Below are positions 45,218 through 54,032 of a stretch of DNA of 64,000 nucleotides, piece by piece (position 1 is the first letter of the stretch; every line of letters begins with the position of its first letter). Origin of the DNA: Alphaproteobacteria bacterium (GTDB lineage Bacteria > Pseudomonadota > Gammaproteobacteria > JAGOUN01). A program made the translations under genes and the position numbers. The stretch is from positions 86,036-150,035 of the forward strand of contig JAGKWX010000001.1 in the NCBI GenBank assembly GCA_021151585.1. Direction: 5' to 3'. The notes beneath the pieces were generated by a model. That model did no database searches. It had not been told where the DNA came from and saw only the letters and a list, made by a program, of their open reading frames with translations.

Positions 45218-45904
45218 TTAATATGCTTCCACTACACGCTTAGTCAGCTCATCTAGCGAAGCGACATGGTAGGTTGGCTGCGCATCATGTTCACTTAAGT
45301 TTTTTTGCTGCCAATTAATCCAGCAAGTGTCAATGCCAGCACTAATACCACCGATAACATCGGTTTCGTAGGTATCACCAACCATTAATACTTTATCTCG
45401 CTCGGTATAGCTCATCTGCTGCAAAGCATAATCAAAAATACCCCGACATGGTTTCGTTATGCCAACTTGTTCTGAAATGACTAGCAAATCGAAATATTTT
45501 TTAAAATCTGTACGTTCCAACCTCGCATCTTGCAAGGAAGTAAAACCATTAGTAATGATTCCGAGTTTAACTTTGCCGTGTAAATGATCCAACAAATCGC
45601 GTGCGCCGTGAATAGGATCAGATATATCAGCCATAGTATCAAGAAAAACATCATTTAAATGCTGAGGATGCAAATTCAGATAGTCTGCCCAAGATTGAAA
45701 ACGACGTTGTTGCACCGCGACGGCAGGCAACTTCCCCTGTTGATACTCCCCCCACAATGCCTTGTTAAGCATTTTATAATTATGGTAGTGCTGAACTGTA
45801 AAATCTATACCATATTGCAGAAACATCGTGCGCAGACCTCTAAAGTCATCGAAATGAAATAAAGTTTCGTCAGCGTCAAAAAGTATACAATCGTAAGTTT
45901 TCAT
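45218..45904 (-). CDS. yjjG: HAD-superfamily nucleotidase, YjjG-like
   Basis: 228 residues from the ATG at 45904 (a TTG precedes). HAD motifs: nucleophile in ILFDADETLF, Thr in LGIITNGFTSL, Lys in GITKPCRGIFDYA and acidic pair in MVGDTYETDVIGG. The cap domain and the AD-E-TLF signature match YjjG, a pyrimidine nucleotidase that dephosphorylates dUMP and non-canonical nucleotides such as 5-halo-dUMP, protecting DNA from mutagenic bases. It lies between uvrA and ssb on the same strand, a fitting neighbourhood for nucleotide-pool cleaning. Confidence 0.85.
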   Translation of the reverse strand: MKTYDCILFDADETLFHFDDFRGLRTMFLQYGIDFTVQHYHNYKMLNKALWGEYQQGKLPAVAVQQRRFQSWADYLNLHPQHLNDVFLDTMADISDPIHGARDLLDHLHGKVKLGIITNGFTSLQDARLERTDFKKYFDLLVISEQVGITKPCRGIFDYALQQMSYTERDKVLMVGDTYETDVIGGISAGIDTCWINWQQKNLSEHDAQPTYHVASLDELTKRVVEAY

Positions 45905-45951
45905 CAATAAAACATCGCGGCGATTACCTAACCGCCGCTTGAATTTTAGAA

Positions 45952-46404
45952 TTAAAAAGGGATATCGTCATCAAACGAATCACTAGCACCAAGGTCAGGC
46001 ATATCATTACCGCGAGAAATCGGCTGTGAAGCCGCTGAAGGGCTGTAACCGCCGCCACTGCCACCTTTACTGTCTAACATCTGCATCTCATTAGCGATAA
46101 TGTCTGTGGTATATCGATCCGCACCCGTAGCTTTATCTTGCCATTTGCTAGTACGTAACCTACCTTCGATATAGATCTTCGCACCTTTTTTTAGGTATTC
46201 AGAAGCAATTTCTGCCAAACGACCATACATCACAACTCGATGCCATTCAGTACGGTCTTGCATTTCACCGGTTTGTTTATCTTTCCAGCTTTCTGAGGTG
46301 GCTACAGCTAAATTAGTCACCGCGGCGCCATCTGGTGTATAGCGTGTTTCTGGATCACGACCTAAATTACCAACTAAAATTACTTTATTAATACCTCGTG
46401 CCAT
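45952..46404 (-). CDS. ssb: Single-stranded DNA-binding protein
   Basis: 150 residues: OB fold (NKVILVGNLGRDPETRYTPDG ... WHRVVMYGRLAEIASEYLKKG), a Gly/Ser-rich linker, and the acidic tip FDDDIPF that binds RecO, PriA, exonuclease I and others. RecO is also encoded in this window. A strong GGAGG ribosome site precedes the ATG. It follows the MFS gene, as often seen near uvrA in proteobacteria. Confidence 0.98.
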   Translation of the reverse strand: MARGINKVILVGNLGRDPETRYTPDGAAVTNLAVATSESWKDKQTGEMQDRTEWHRVVMYGRLAEIASEYLKKGAKIYIEGRLRTSKWQDKATGADRYTTDIIANEMQMLDSKGGSGGGYSPSAASQPISRGNDMPDLGASDSFDDDIPF

Positions 46405-46460
46405 AGGGACCTCCTCTAAATTTTAATTCGGGCAACGACTAAGCTGCGCCTACAATTATT

Positions 46461-47801
46461 TTATTTGTTTAAGTTTAAGCGAGATTGTAGCGTATCCGTA
46501 TCACAGATGTCTTTATCTATTTTTACGTAGATAACTCCTTCATCTGGACAAATGGCTGCATCAACAACGCCAGGAATCGCCAAATATTGCTCGCGACTCG
46601 GGTATGGGTAGGATAAAGGAAATATACAAGTTGACAAACAACGGGGGGAACGCATAAACAACGCAATAATCAACCAAACACATAATAACACAGCGTTTAA
46701 CAACAAAACATCAGTTACTGTATATTTTTGACAAACCCAACCAGCTAAAACACCACCAAAAAAAATACCTAAAAACTGATTCGTGGCGTACAAGCCCATC
46801 GCCGTCCCTCGCAAACCTGCTGGAGCGACTTTTGACACCATTGAGGGTAATAAAGCTTCTAAAGCACAAAAGGCTGTAAAAAATATCCACAAAAACAAGG
46901 TGATGCTTAAACCATCCTGAGACAATAGCCAGCACCCTAATTCTGCAATCAGCAGCAATACAATACTAGTAAGAAAAATAAATTTAATTTTTCGCTTCAC
47001 CTCTGCAACAATAATCATAGGAACGCTCAAAGCAAAGGCCAGAACTATGACTGCTAACGCTAGCTTCCACTCATGGGCCATAGACAGATCTAATTTCTTG
47101 AATATTAATGGGATGACAACAAAAGTACTTGTTAAAATCGCATGCTGTATAAAAATTCCAAAATTTAATTGTGCTAAAGTTTTATTAAAAAAAATCAAAG
47201 GCAACTCTTTGAGACTAGCCTCAGTATCATGGTGCAGATGCCAAACCCGTGTCGTGGGCACAAGAGTCTGCAACAACAGAACCCCTAAAACAGCCAAACC
47301 AGCCGTGACAAAAAATATTCCTGATACACCTATATATTGATTTAATAAAGGCCCCAATACAATGGATGCCGCAAATGATAAACCAATGGTCATGCCTATC
47401 GAGGCCATAGCTTTGGTACGGCTTTCTTCATGCGTTACATCACCTAATAATGCCATCGTCGCACTAGAAATTGCCCCCATCCCTTGAATTGCACGACCTG
47501 CCAAAACACCATAAATAGTTTCTGAGATTCCCGCAACAATACTTCCCAAGGCAAATAATAATAACCCAATGACTATCACTGGTTTACGCCCTATTTTATC
47601 GGACAACCAACCAAAAGGAATTTGTAAACAAACTTGCGTCAAACCATAAATACCCATAGTCAGCCCGATAAGAAAAGGGCTGCTACATTGTAAATTTTGA
47701 GCATAAACAGAAAAAACCGGCAGAATCATAAAAAGACCCAGCATGCGGAAGGCATAGATCAAAGATAATCCAAGAGTCGCTTGGCGTTCGCTTTTTAACA
47801 T
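46461..47801 (-). CDS. MFS transporter with C-terminal YAM-like domain (YajR type)
   Basis: 446 residues from the ATG at 47801 (MLKSERQATLGLSLIYAFRM); a TTG 14 codons upstream keeps the frame but is unlikely. Twelve membrane segments, the MFS loop signature GWLSDKIGRKPVIVIG between segments 2 and 3, and a soluble C-terminal ferredoxin-like domain (QYLAIPGVVDAAICPDEGV) are visible, as in YajR. The segment-1 sequence FRMLGLFMILPVFSVYAQ is close to that family. Substrate is unknown; a drug or metabolite exporter is assumed. It sits directly upstream of ssb. Confidence 0.88.
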   Translation of the reverse strand: MLKSERQATLGLSLIYAFRMLGLFMILPVFSVYAQNLQCSSPFLIGLTMGIYGLTQVCLQIPFGWLSDKIGRKPVIVIGLLLFALGSIVAGISETIYGVLAGRAIQGMGAISSATMALLGDVTHEESRTKAMASIGMTIGLSFAASIVLGPLLNQYIGVSGIFFVTAGLAVLGVLLLQTLVPTTRVWHLHHDTEASLKELPLIFFNKTLAQLNFGIFIQHAILTSTFVVIPLIFKKLDLSMAHEWKLALAVIVLAFALSVPMIIVAEVKRKIKFIFLTSIVLLLIAELGCWLLSQDGLSITLFLWIFFTAFCALEALLPSMVSKVAPAGLRGTAMGLYATNQFLGIFFGGVLAGWVCQKYTVTDVLLLNAVLLCVWLIIALFMRSPRCLSTCIFPLSYPYPSREQYLAIPGVVDAAICPDEGVIYVKIDKDICDTDTLQSRLNLNK

Positions 47802-47915
47802 ATGAAATGCAAGTTGAATAAATCTACTCTTATTGTACTTCAAACGAAATCAGTGATACAACAAAGTATTTTTTAGAGTGTGCTGATATTTACTGTTTTG
47901 AATTTAACCTGCGAT

Positions 47916-47957
47916 TGTGTCACACGAGCTTGTCCAACCCTGTGCTGGCATGACACA
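47916..47957. repeat. Imperfect inverted repeat in an intergenic region
   Basis: TGTGTCA (47916-47922) and TGACACA (47951-47957) are perfect inverted arms around 28 bases, between the MFS gene and the methyltransferase-fold gene. The right arm with its flank, TGACACAGTC, recurs at 25794-25803 in another intergenic region. It may be a decayed dispersed repeat. No coding sequence is seen in 47844-48016. Confidence 0.3.
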
Positions 47958-48016
47958 GTCATTACTGTTATTTTAGGTTTTTTGAGTAAATTAACAACAC
48001 AAAGTGTCAATACGTC

Positions 48017-48784
48017 TTAGTAAAAATAAGATGCACTAACCTGCGATAAAATAAATTGAAAATACTGATTTGCGGTTTTAGCAGCAGATTTATCATAATT
48101 AGGCTCTGAAAATAACTCAAAAAAAACAATATCTGGCGAATAATTACGCATATTGGTTAACATCCAATTACTAGGCAGTATACATGAGCCAGGCGATGTT
48201 CGTATCCAAATATGATCTTCAGGTATAGTTTGCCGCCCCGCCTCTGTAGTAATCATATTGGCCATAAAATAAGGAGCAACAGATTCCACATCTCTTAGCA
48301 AAGCGATATTATGTTCACTACTTTCATCTCCTGAAAAAAGATCTATTAATGCAAAGGAATATCGGTCGTCACATCTGCGCACATAATTTATTGCATCATC
48401 TTGAATGATTCTTAATCGCTCTTGCTCTTCAAACAAGGTAATTAAGGGAAAATGCTTTCTTGCCAAACGAATCATTTGCGGATCAATTTCAACCACGGTT
48501 AATGACAACGTTGGGAATAATGCAAGTAACATTACAGCACCTACCCCAGCACCCAGCCCCAACATTAATCCTGTAGAAGCGGAGAAATGCCAAGCGAGAA
48601 GAATAAAGGCGTATAAATATCGGGAAGCAGAAATAGCACTCGGATGCCCATCTTGATCAGCAAAAACTTGGCCTTCGATTTCATCTTTAATACGAATCCA
48701 GTACCTCATAGGAAAAAAACTTTTTCCTACCGTAATTATACCAAACATTCCTTCATGACTCTCAAGAATTTTATGATCTATCAT
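48017..48784 (-). CDS. Spermidine-synthase-fold (SpeE-like) protein
   Basis: 255 residues. The nucleotide-binding motif LMLGLGAGVGAVMLLALFP followed by LTVVEIDPQMIRLARKHF, and later RIIQDDAINYV and FALIDLFSG, match the polyamine synthase / Rossmann methyltransferase fold. The N-terminal beta region (GMFGIITVGKSFFPMRYWIR) is degenerate compared with genuine SpeE. No speD or other polyamine gene is adjacent, so the substrate is open. It is separate from the ribosomal block by a strong terminator. Confidence 0.7.
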   Translation of the reverse strand: MIDHKILESHEGMFGIITVGKSFFPMRYWIRIKDEIEGQVFADQDGHPSAISASRYLYAFILLAWHFSASTGLMLGLGAGVGAVMLLALFPTLSLTVVEIDPQMIRLARKHFPLITLFEEQERLRIIQDDAINYVRRCDDRYSFALIDLFSGDESSEHNIALLRDVESVAPYFMANMITTEAGRQTIPEDHIWIRTSPGSCILPSNWMLTNMRNYSPDIVFFELFSEPNYDKSAAKTANQYFQFILSQVSASYFY

Positions 48785-48894
48785 TAAATTATAACCTGCA
48801 TGTCATTGCTAAAAATGAAATTATAAACCCAAAAAAACTGTCATTAAGAATCCAACAGTGAGAATCATGTCAACATAGGTAATACAGCCATAAT

Positions 48895-48922
48895 AAAAAA
48901 AGCGACCTAAGTCGCTTTTTTT
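48895..48922 (-). terminator. Terminator of the ribosomal protein/alpha operon
   Basis: AAAAAAGCGAC-CTAA-GTCGCTTTTTT is a compact GC-stem with a tetraloop flanked by A and T runs, so it works on both strands. It begins 16 bases past the rplQ stop and ends the ribosomal transcript. Confidence 0.88.
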
Positions 48923-48937
48923 ATTTAAGAACCATGA

Positions 48938-49318
48938 TTATTCTTCGCTAGATGGGGAACCTGGACGGTCAACCAATTCTACATAAGCCATGGGAGCAGC
49001 GTCACCTTGACGATATCCACACTTTAATATACGCAAATAACCACCAGGACGTGCTTTATAGCGCGGACCAATTTCAGTAAATAATTTAGTGACAATATCA
49101 CGGTCTTGTGTACGAGCAAACGCTAAACGACGATGGTGCAAGCTATCTTCTTTTGCCAACGTAATTAAAGGCTCAATAACACGTCGTAATTCTTTTGCCT
49201 TAATTAGCGTTGTTTTAATCAGTTCATGACGTACAAGTGATGCAGCCATATTTTGGAACATCGCTTGACGATGCGCACTCGTTCTTGAAAATCTTCTACT
49301 TAATCGACGATGTCTCAT
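48938..49318 (-). CDS. rplQ: 50S ribosomal protein L17
   Basis: 126 residues starting MRHRRLSRRFSRTSAHRQAM, with the signature TLIKAKELRRVIEPLITLAK. L17 lies near the peptide exit tunnel. It is the last gene of the alpha operon, 38 bp after rpoA and directly before the terminator. Confidence 0.98.
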   Translation of the reverse strand: MRHRRLSRRFSRTSAHRQAMFQNMAASLVRHELIKTTLIKAKELRRVIEPLITLAKEDSLHHRRLAFARTQDRDIVTKLFTEIGPRYKARPGGYLRILKCGYRQGDAAPMAYVELVDRPGSPSSEE

Positions 49319-49356
49319 ATTTTCTTACCTATAATTTAACATTTATCCTATGGAAC

Positions 49357-50343
49357 TTACGCCTTTCCTTCATCATGTCGAGGAAATGGCCAGTTATCAA
49401 TACGCATACCTAAACTTAGATCTTTAGATGCTAAGATAGATTTAATTTCATTTAATGACTTCTTACCTAAGTTGGGAGTTCTTAACAAATCACTTTCAGC
49501 ACGCTGTACTAAATCACCAATGTAATTGATATGCTCTGCCTTCAAACAATTTGCTGAACGAACAGTCAACTCTAAATCATCTACTGGTCTCAACAATAGA
49601 GGATCAATAGAACTAACACCACGGTCTTTGCGCATCAAAGGCTCAGCTTCTAAATTTACGAAGCTAGATAACTGTTGATGTAAAATAGTAGCCGCGCGAC
49701 GAATCGCTTCTTCAGGCTGAATTGTACCATTAGTTTCCAACTCAAGAACTAATTTATCTAAATCAGTACTTTGTTCAACACGAGCGCGCTCAACCGAGTA
49801 AGCCACACGTGTAACTGGAGTAAATACTGCATCTAAATTCAATAAGCCAATTGCTTTAGGCTCATCAGGATCATCAGCTACCATTGCTTGACGGTAACCA
49901 CGACCTAATTCTACTTTGAGACGCATTTTTAAGTGTGCTTTGTCACTTAAATGAGCAATTACCAAATCAGGATTGACAATTTTAACATTACCAGGAACTT
50001 GTATATCAGCAGCAGTAACAATGCCAGGGCCCTTTTTATCAACTGAAAGATAAGCTTCTGATTTTGTCTCTAACAGCACGGCCAATTGCTTTAAGTTAAG
50101 TAAAAGATCAACCACGTCTTCTTGCACGCCTTCGATTGCACCGTACTCATGCAAAACACTTTCGATCTCTGCTTGAACAACAGCAGCACCAGGCATAGAA
50201 GATAACAAAATTCTTCTTAACGCATTACCCAAAGTGTGGCCAAAACCACGCTCAAAAGGTTCCAATATAACGCGTGAGTGAAAATTTGAAAGTTTTTCAA
50301 CTTTAATTTCACGAGGAATCAAAAGATCAAGATTAGCGCTCAT
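49357..50343 (-). CDS. rpoA: RNA polymerase alpha subunit
   Basis: 328 residues. The N-terminal assembly domain has FERGFGHTLGNALRRILLSS; the C-terminal domain has ELTVRSANCLKAEHINYIGD and LLRTPNLGKKSLNEIKSIL, the regions that bind UP elements and activators. Length is as in E. coli (329). It stands between rpsD and rplQ in the alpha operon. Confidence 0.99.
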   Translation of the reverse strand: MSANLDLLIPREIKVEKLSNFHSRVILEPFERGFGHTLGNALRRILLSSMPGAAVVQAEIESVLHEYGAIEGVQEDVVDLLLNLKQLAVLLETKSEAYLSVDKKGPGIVTAADIQVPGNVKIVNPDLVIAHLSDKAHLKMRLKVELGRGYRQAMVADDPDEPKAIGLLNLDAVFTPVTRVAYSVERARVEQSTDLDKLVLELETNGTIQPEEAIRRAATILHQQLSSFVNLEAEPLMRKDRGVSSIDPLLLRPVDDLELTVRSANCLKAEHINYIGDLVQRAESDLLRTPNLGKKSLNEIKSILASKDLSLGMRIDNWPFPRHDEGKA

Positions 50344-50370
50344 GCATGTCCACCTTTTCAGTTTAAATCA

Positions 50371-50994
50371 TTACTTAGAATAAAGCTCTACAATTAATTG
50401 CTCTTGAATATCAGGAGGCAATAAATCACGTGTAGGCGCGGCCTTGAAAGTTCCTTCTAACTTCGCAGTATCTACAGCTACCCAGCTACAATCAGCGCGT
50501 TGACCAGCCAATTGTAATGCCGTTTGAAAACGACCTTGTTGCTTCGCCTTTTCGCGAACAGACACTATATCCCCAGCGCTAACAGGATGCGAAGGAATAT
50601 TGACACAACGACCATTTAATAAAACAGTTTTGTGTGATACCATTTGACGAGCTTCAGCACGAGTTGATGCAAAACCCATACGATACACAACATTGTCTAA
50701 ACGTGTTTCAAGCAAACGCAATAAGTTCTCACCTGTAGAACCTTTCAAACGCGCAGCTTCTTCAAAATAACGTCTAAACTGCTTTTCTAAAACACCATAC
50801 ATACGTCTAACCACTTGCTTAGCACGCAATTGCAAACCATAGTAACCAGGCTCACGAACACGTTTCAAACCGTGCTGACCCGGAGGAACATCTTTATTAC
50901 ATTTTGATTCTAAAGAACGCAAACCGCTTTTTAGCGACATGTCTGCCTTCAATGATCTTTCTAACTTACAAGTTGGACCAAGATACCTTGCCAT
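50371..50994 (-). CDS. rpsD: 30S ribosomal protein S4
   Basis: 207 residues starting MARYLGPTCKLERS, with the S4 RNA-binding domain LETRLDNVVYRMGFASTRAEARQMVSH split at RLDN. It lacks the zinc-type four-cysteine N-terminus. S4 nucleates 30S assembly and in E. coli represses the alpha operon by binding the leader before rpsM; a candidate structure is seen there at 51813-51839. Confidence 0.99.
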   Translation of the reverse strand: MARYLGPTCKLERSLKADMSLKSGLRSLESKCNKDVPPGQHGLKRVREPGYYGLQLRAKQVVRRMYGVLEKQFRRYFEEAARLKGSTGENLLRLLETRLDNVVYRMGFASTRAEARQMVSHKTVLLNGRCVNIPSHPVSAGDIVSVREKAKQQGRFQTALQLAGQRADCSWVAVDTAKLEGTFKAAPTRDLLPPDIQEQLIVELYSK

Positions 50995-51016
50995 ATTAAT
51001 CTACCCTCACAAAAAA

Positions 51017-51382
51017 TTAAATTCTGCGTTTCTTTGAACCACGACATCCATTATGCGGAATACCTGTCGTATCTTCGATAGACAGAATTTTTAAACCAGC
51101 TGCCTGCAACGCTTTAATAGCCTGCTCACGGCCTAACCCAGCACCACATATCTTAACATCAACAGCACGAAGACCGTACTTATCTATTGCCATAGTTGCT
51201 GCATCTTCCGCTGCTTTACCTGCCGCAAATGGAGTAGATTTTCTTGAACCCTTAAACCCACACTTAGCTGGTGTTGACCAACACATAGCATTCCCTTGTC
51301 GATCAGCAATCATCACAATAGTATTATTAAAATGTGCGTTAATGCTCGCTATACCTTCTGTTACTACTCTTTTTTCTGCCAT
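51017..51382 (-). CDS. rpsK: 30S ribosomal protein S11
   Basis: 121 residues with GIASINAHFNNTIVMIADR and the C-terminal signature ITSIEDTT-like segment LSIEDTTGIPHNGCRGSKKR. It is a platform protein of the 30S subunit, 41 bp after rpsM and 22 bp before rpsD. Confidence 0.99.
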   Translation of the reverse strand: MAEKRVVTEGIASINAHFNNTIVMIADRQGNAMCWSTPAKCGFKGSRKSTPFAAGKAAEDAATMAIDKYGLRAVDVKICGAGLGREQAIKALQAAGLKILSIEDTTGIPHNGCRGSKKRRI

Positions 51383-51423
51383 TTTAAAACCTTACAAACT
51401 TATGTTAATACGTCAAAAAACGC

Positions 51424-51774
51424 TTATTTGCGCTTTGCTCTACCTTTACGTGTACGAGCATTCGTCTTTGTTCGCTGACCCCTAACAGGTAAACCTCTTC
51501 TATGACGAATACCACGATAGCATCCTAAATCGATTAAACGTTTAATGCTCATCGCTACTTCTCGACGTAAATCACCCTCTACTTGGAATCGAGCAACTTC
51601 AACTCGCAAAGACTCCAACTGATCTTCTGTCAAAGACATAATTTTAGTTTGAGGATCAATACCAGCCGCTTCACAAATACTCAGTGAACGAGTGGGGCCA
51701 ATCCCATAAATTGATCTGAGTGCGATACTCGCATGTTTTTTCTCAGGGACATTAACCCCCGCAATACGTGCCAT
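51424..51774 (-). CDS. rpsM: 30S ribosomal protein S13
   Basis: 116 residues starting MARIAGVNVPEKKHASIALR, ending with the basic GLPVRGQRTKTNARTRKG tail that contacts the P-site tRNA. It is the first gene of the alpha operon, preceded by an 86-bp spacer with a hairpin. Confidence 0.99.
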   Translation of the reverse strand: MARIAGVNVPEKKHASIALRSIYGIGPTRSLSICEAAGIDPQTKIMSLTEDQLESLRVEVARFQVEGDLRREVAMSIKRLIDLGCYRGIRHRRGLPVRGQRTKTNARTRKGRAKRK

Positions 51775-51812
51775 TAACCTTAACTCCTAACTAGTTCAAC
51801 ACCTGAAACAAA

Positions 51813-51839
51813 AGCATGAAAGCATACAGATAACATGCT
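51813..51839 (-). promoter_or_regulatory. Hairpin in the rpmJ-rpsM spacer, candidate alpha-operon leader
   Basis: On the minus strand AGCATG (from 51839 down) and CATGCT (ending at 51813) can pair, with the second arm followed by TTTGTTT. It lies about 40 bases before the rpsM start, the place where S4 binds its own operon leader in E. coli. It could equally be a weak attenuator. Confidence 0.3.
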
Positions 51840-51861
51840 CATAAATCAACAAAAAAATACA

Positions 51862-51975
51862 TTAACCTTGACGCTGTTTATGTTTAGGGTCTTTGCAAAT
51901 AACCCAAACACGACCTTTACGTTTAATAATTCTACATTCTCGACAAAAACGCTTTACTGATGGACGAACTTTCAT
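51862..51975 (-). CDS. rpmJ: 50S ribosomal protein L36
   Basis: A 37-residue gene, MKVRPSVKRFCRECRIIKRK continuing to a Lys/His/Gln-rich end. The zinc-binding set is complete: Cys in FCREC (two), Cys in VICKD and His in PKHKQ. It is therefore the zinc-bearing C+ paralogue. It lies between secY and rpsM, its usual place at the end of the spc operon. Confidence 0.97.
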   Translation of the reverse strand: MKVRPSVKRFCRECRIIKRKGRVWVICKDPKHKQRQG

Positions 51976-52086
51976 AACTTAACTCCAATATTTATTCAAA
52001 AAAGGTAACCTCAAGATTAACCCCAAGGCTCTTTTTCAAAGGAGGGTATAAAATACCACCCCTACCCTTTACAATCAAAACAAAAA

Positions 52087-53439
52087 TTAAAACAAATTAA
52101 AACCGCTATTTTTAACATTAGACTTCTTAAATAACGATTCGTATTGTAAAGACATTAAATGTGCTTGTACTTGAGCAATAAAATCCATAACAACTACAAC
52201 AATAATTAGCAAAGAAGTTCCGCCAAAATAAAAAGGCACATTTGCAGCACTTATCATAAACTGTGGCAGCAAAGAAACTAAAGCGATATAACCAGCACCA
52301 ACCAATGTTAACCTCGTCATCACAGTATCTATATAACGAGCCGTTTGCTCACCTGGCCTGATACCAGGAATAAACGCACCTGAACGTTTTAAATTATCAG
52401 CTGTATCTCGTGGATTAAAAACTACTGCAGTATAAAAGAAGCAGAAAAATACTACAGCAATAACAAATAAAAACAGATAAAGAGGCTGGCCTGGCTGTAA
52501 CCATAAAGATAAAACATTGAGCCAAGAGTATGAGCCTGTATTCCCAAACCAGGATGCTAAAGTAGCTGGAAATAAAATTATGCTTGAAGCAAAAATTGGA
52601 GGAATAACACCAGCCATGTTAATTTTTAATGGCAAATGAGATGTTTGAGCAGCATACATCTTATTGCCCTGTTGCCGCTTTGCATAATTAATTGTTATTC
52701 TTCTTTGTGCTCTTTCAACAAAAACCACAAAAGCAGTAATAAGTATGATCATAGCAACAATAACCAGCAAAGTAATTACTTGCATTTGACCTTGTCTTAC
52801 TTGTTCTAACGTACGGCCTATAGCGCTAGGTAAACCGGAGACAATACCAGCAAAAATGATAATAGAAATACCATTACCTATGCCCTTTTCAGTGATTTGC
52901 TCACCTAACCACATCAAAAACATGGTACCTGTTGTTAAAGTAATGGCTGAAATTATATAAAAACCTATGGTTGGATTTAAAGCAATACCTTGAGCAGCCA
53001 ACATTTTTGAAACACCAAAAGCCTGAAAAAAAGCAAGTATCAATGTTCCATAACGTGTATATTGATTAATTTTTCTCTGGCCTGCCTCACCCTCTTTTTT
53101 AATTTCTTCTAAAGCTGGAATAACAGCTGTTAACAATTGAATAATAATTGAAGCAGAAATATAAGGCATCACACCCAAAGCAAAAACAGTAAATCGGCTT
53201 AAAGCACCACCAGAAAACATATTAAATAAGCCAACAATGCCGTTTTGTTGAGCATGAAATAATGCAGCTAATTTAACAGAATCAAGCCCTGGTACTGGAA
53301 CATGGGATCCAATACGATAAACAATAATAGCTAAAAAAACAAAGAGTAAGCGGCTTTTTAACTCACCAAAGCCACTTTTCTTTGTTGCTGACTGAGATCT
53401 AGACTTGAGACTACTCAACAGAGCCACCCATTTTTTCAA
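52087..53439 (-). CDS. secY: Protein translocase subunit SecY
   Basis: Ten-segment channel of the Sec translocon, 450 residues if started at TTG 53439 (AAGG six bases upstream) or 443 if started at TTG 53418 (GGTGG upstream); the shorter form aligns better with E. coli. Family features include GELKSRLLFVFLAIIVYRIGSHVPVPGL, the GEQITEKGIGNGISIIIFAG segment and FNPRDTADNLKRSGAFIPGIRPG. The start region overlaps the end of rplO, suggesting coupled translation. Both candidate starts are non-ATG. Confidence 0.97.
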   Translation of the reverse strand: MKKWVALLSSLKSRSQSATKKSGFGELKSRLLFVFLAIIVYRIGSHVPVPGLDSVKLAALFHAQQNGIVGLFNMFSGGALSRFTVFALGVMPYISASIIIQLLTAVIPALEEIKKEGEAGQRKINQYTRYGTLILAFFQAFGVSKMLAAQGIALNPTIGFYIISAITLTTGTMFLMWLGEQITEKGIGNGISIIIFAGIVSGLPSAIGRTLEQVRQGQMQVITLLVIVAMIILITAFVVFVERAQRRITINYAKRQQGNKMYAAQTSHLPLKINMAGVIPPIFASSIILFPATLASWFGNTGSYSWLNVLSLWLQPGQPLYLFLFVIAVVFFCFFYTAVVFNPRDTADNLKRSGAFIPGIRPGEQTARYIDTVMTRLTLVGAGYIALVSLLPQFMISAANVPFYFGGTSLLIIVVVVMDFIAQVQAHLMSLQYESLFKKSNVKNSGFNLF

Positions 53440-53842
53440 TCATTGCCTTAACAGAAGCTGCTACTCGAATACCTTTAAGCTTAACTACTCGAGTAATCTC
53501 ACCTTGATTAAATACTTTAACAGAACGTACTTGTGATGGAATAACGCCAGCTTGCTTTAGCAACTCGACAGTAATTAATTCATCACCAAAAGAATTTAAA
53601 ACAGCAGAACGCAATTCTTGTGCAGATAATTGCTTGCGAGATGTAAAACCAAATTTAGGCAAACGGCGCTGAATTGGCATTTGACCGCCTTCAAATCCGA
53701 CTTTATGAAAACCACCAGCTCTAGCTTTTTGACCTTTGTGACCACGACCACAAGTTTTGCCTTTACCAGATCCAATACCTCTACCGACTCGCTTATTATC
53801 TTTGCGAGCGTGTAGCGGAGCAAGTGTATTCAGATAACTCAT
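53411..53842 (-). CDS. rplO: 50S ribosomal protein L15
   Basis: 143 residues, starting MSYLNTLAPLHARKDNKRVG with the Gly-rich GRGIGSGKGKTCGRGHKGQK region and a C-terminal KLKGIRVAASVKAMIEKMGG. It follows rpmD directly and overlaps the secY start. Confidence 0.98.
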   Translation of the reverse strand: MSYLNTLAPLHARKDNKRVGRGIGSGKGKTCGRGHKGQKARAGGFHKVGFEGGQMPIQRRLPKFGFTSRKQLSAQELRSAVLNSFGDELITVELLKQAGVIPSQVRSVKVFNQGEITRVVKLKGIRVAASVKAMIEKMGGSVE

Positions 53843-54031
53843 TTATACTTCCTCTACTTTTAACATATACGTAACTTTTGCTATTAATCCACGCACAGTA
53901 GCTGAATCATCTAGAATAACTTCATGATGCATTTTGCGTAAACCCAAACCATTGATACATTCTTTTTGATATTTAGACGTACCGTTGATACTACGTACTA
54001 ATGTGATTTTAAGTTTTTTAATGTTTGACAT
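53843..54031 (-). CDS. rpmD: 50S ribosomal protein L30
   Basis: 62 residues from the ATG at 54031 (MSNIKKLKITLVRS); five residues further upstream remain open but overlap rpsE. The family core LVRSINGTSKYQKECINGLGLRKMHH is clear. It sits between rpsE and rplO in the spc operon. Confidence 0.97.
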   Translation of the reverse strand: MSNIKKLKITLVRSINGTSKYQKECINGLGLRKMHHEVILDDSATVRGLIAKVTYMLKVEEV

Positions 54032-54032
54032 A

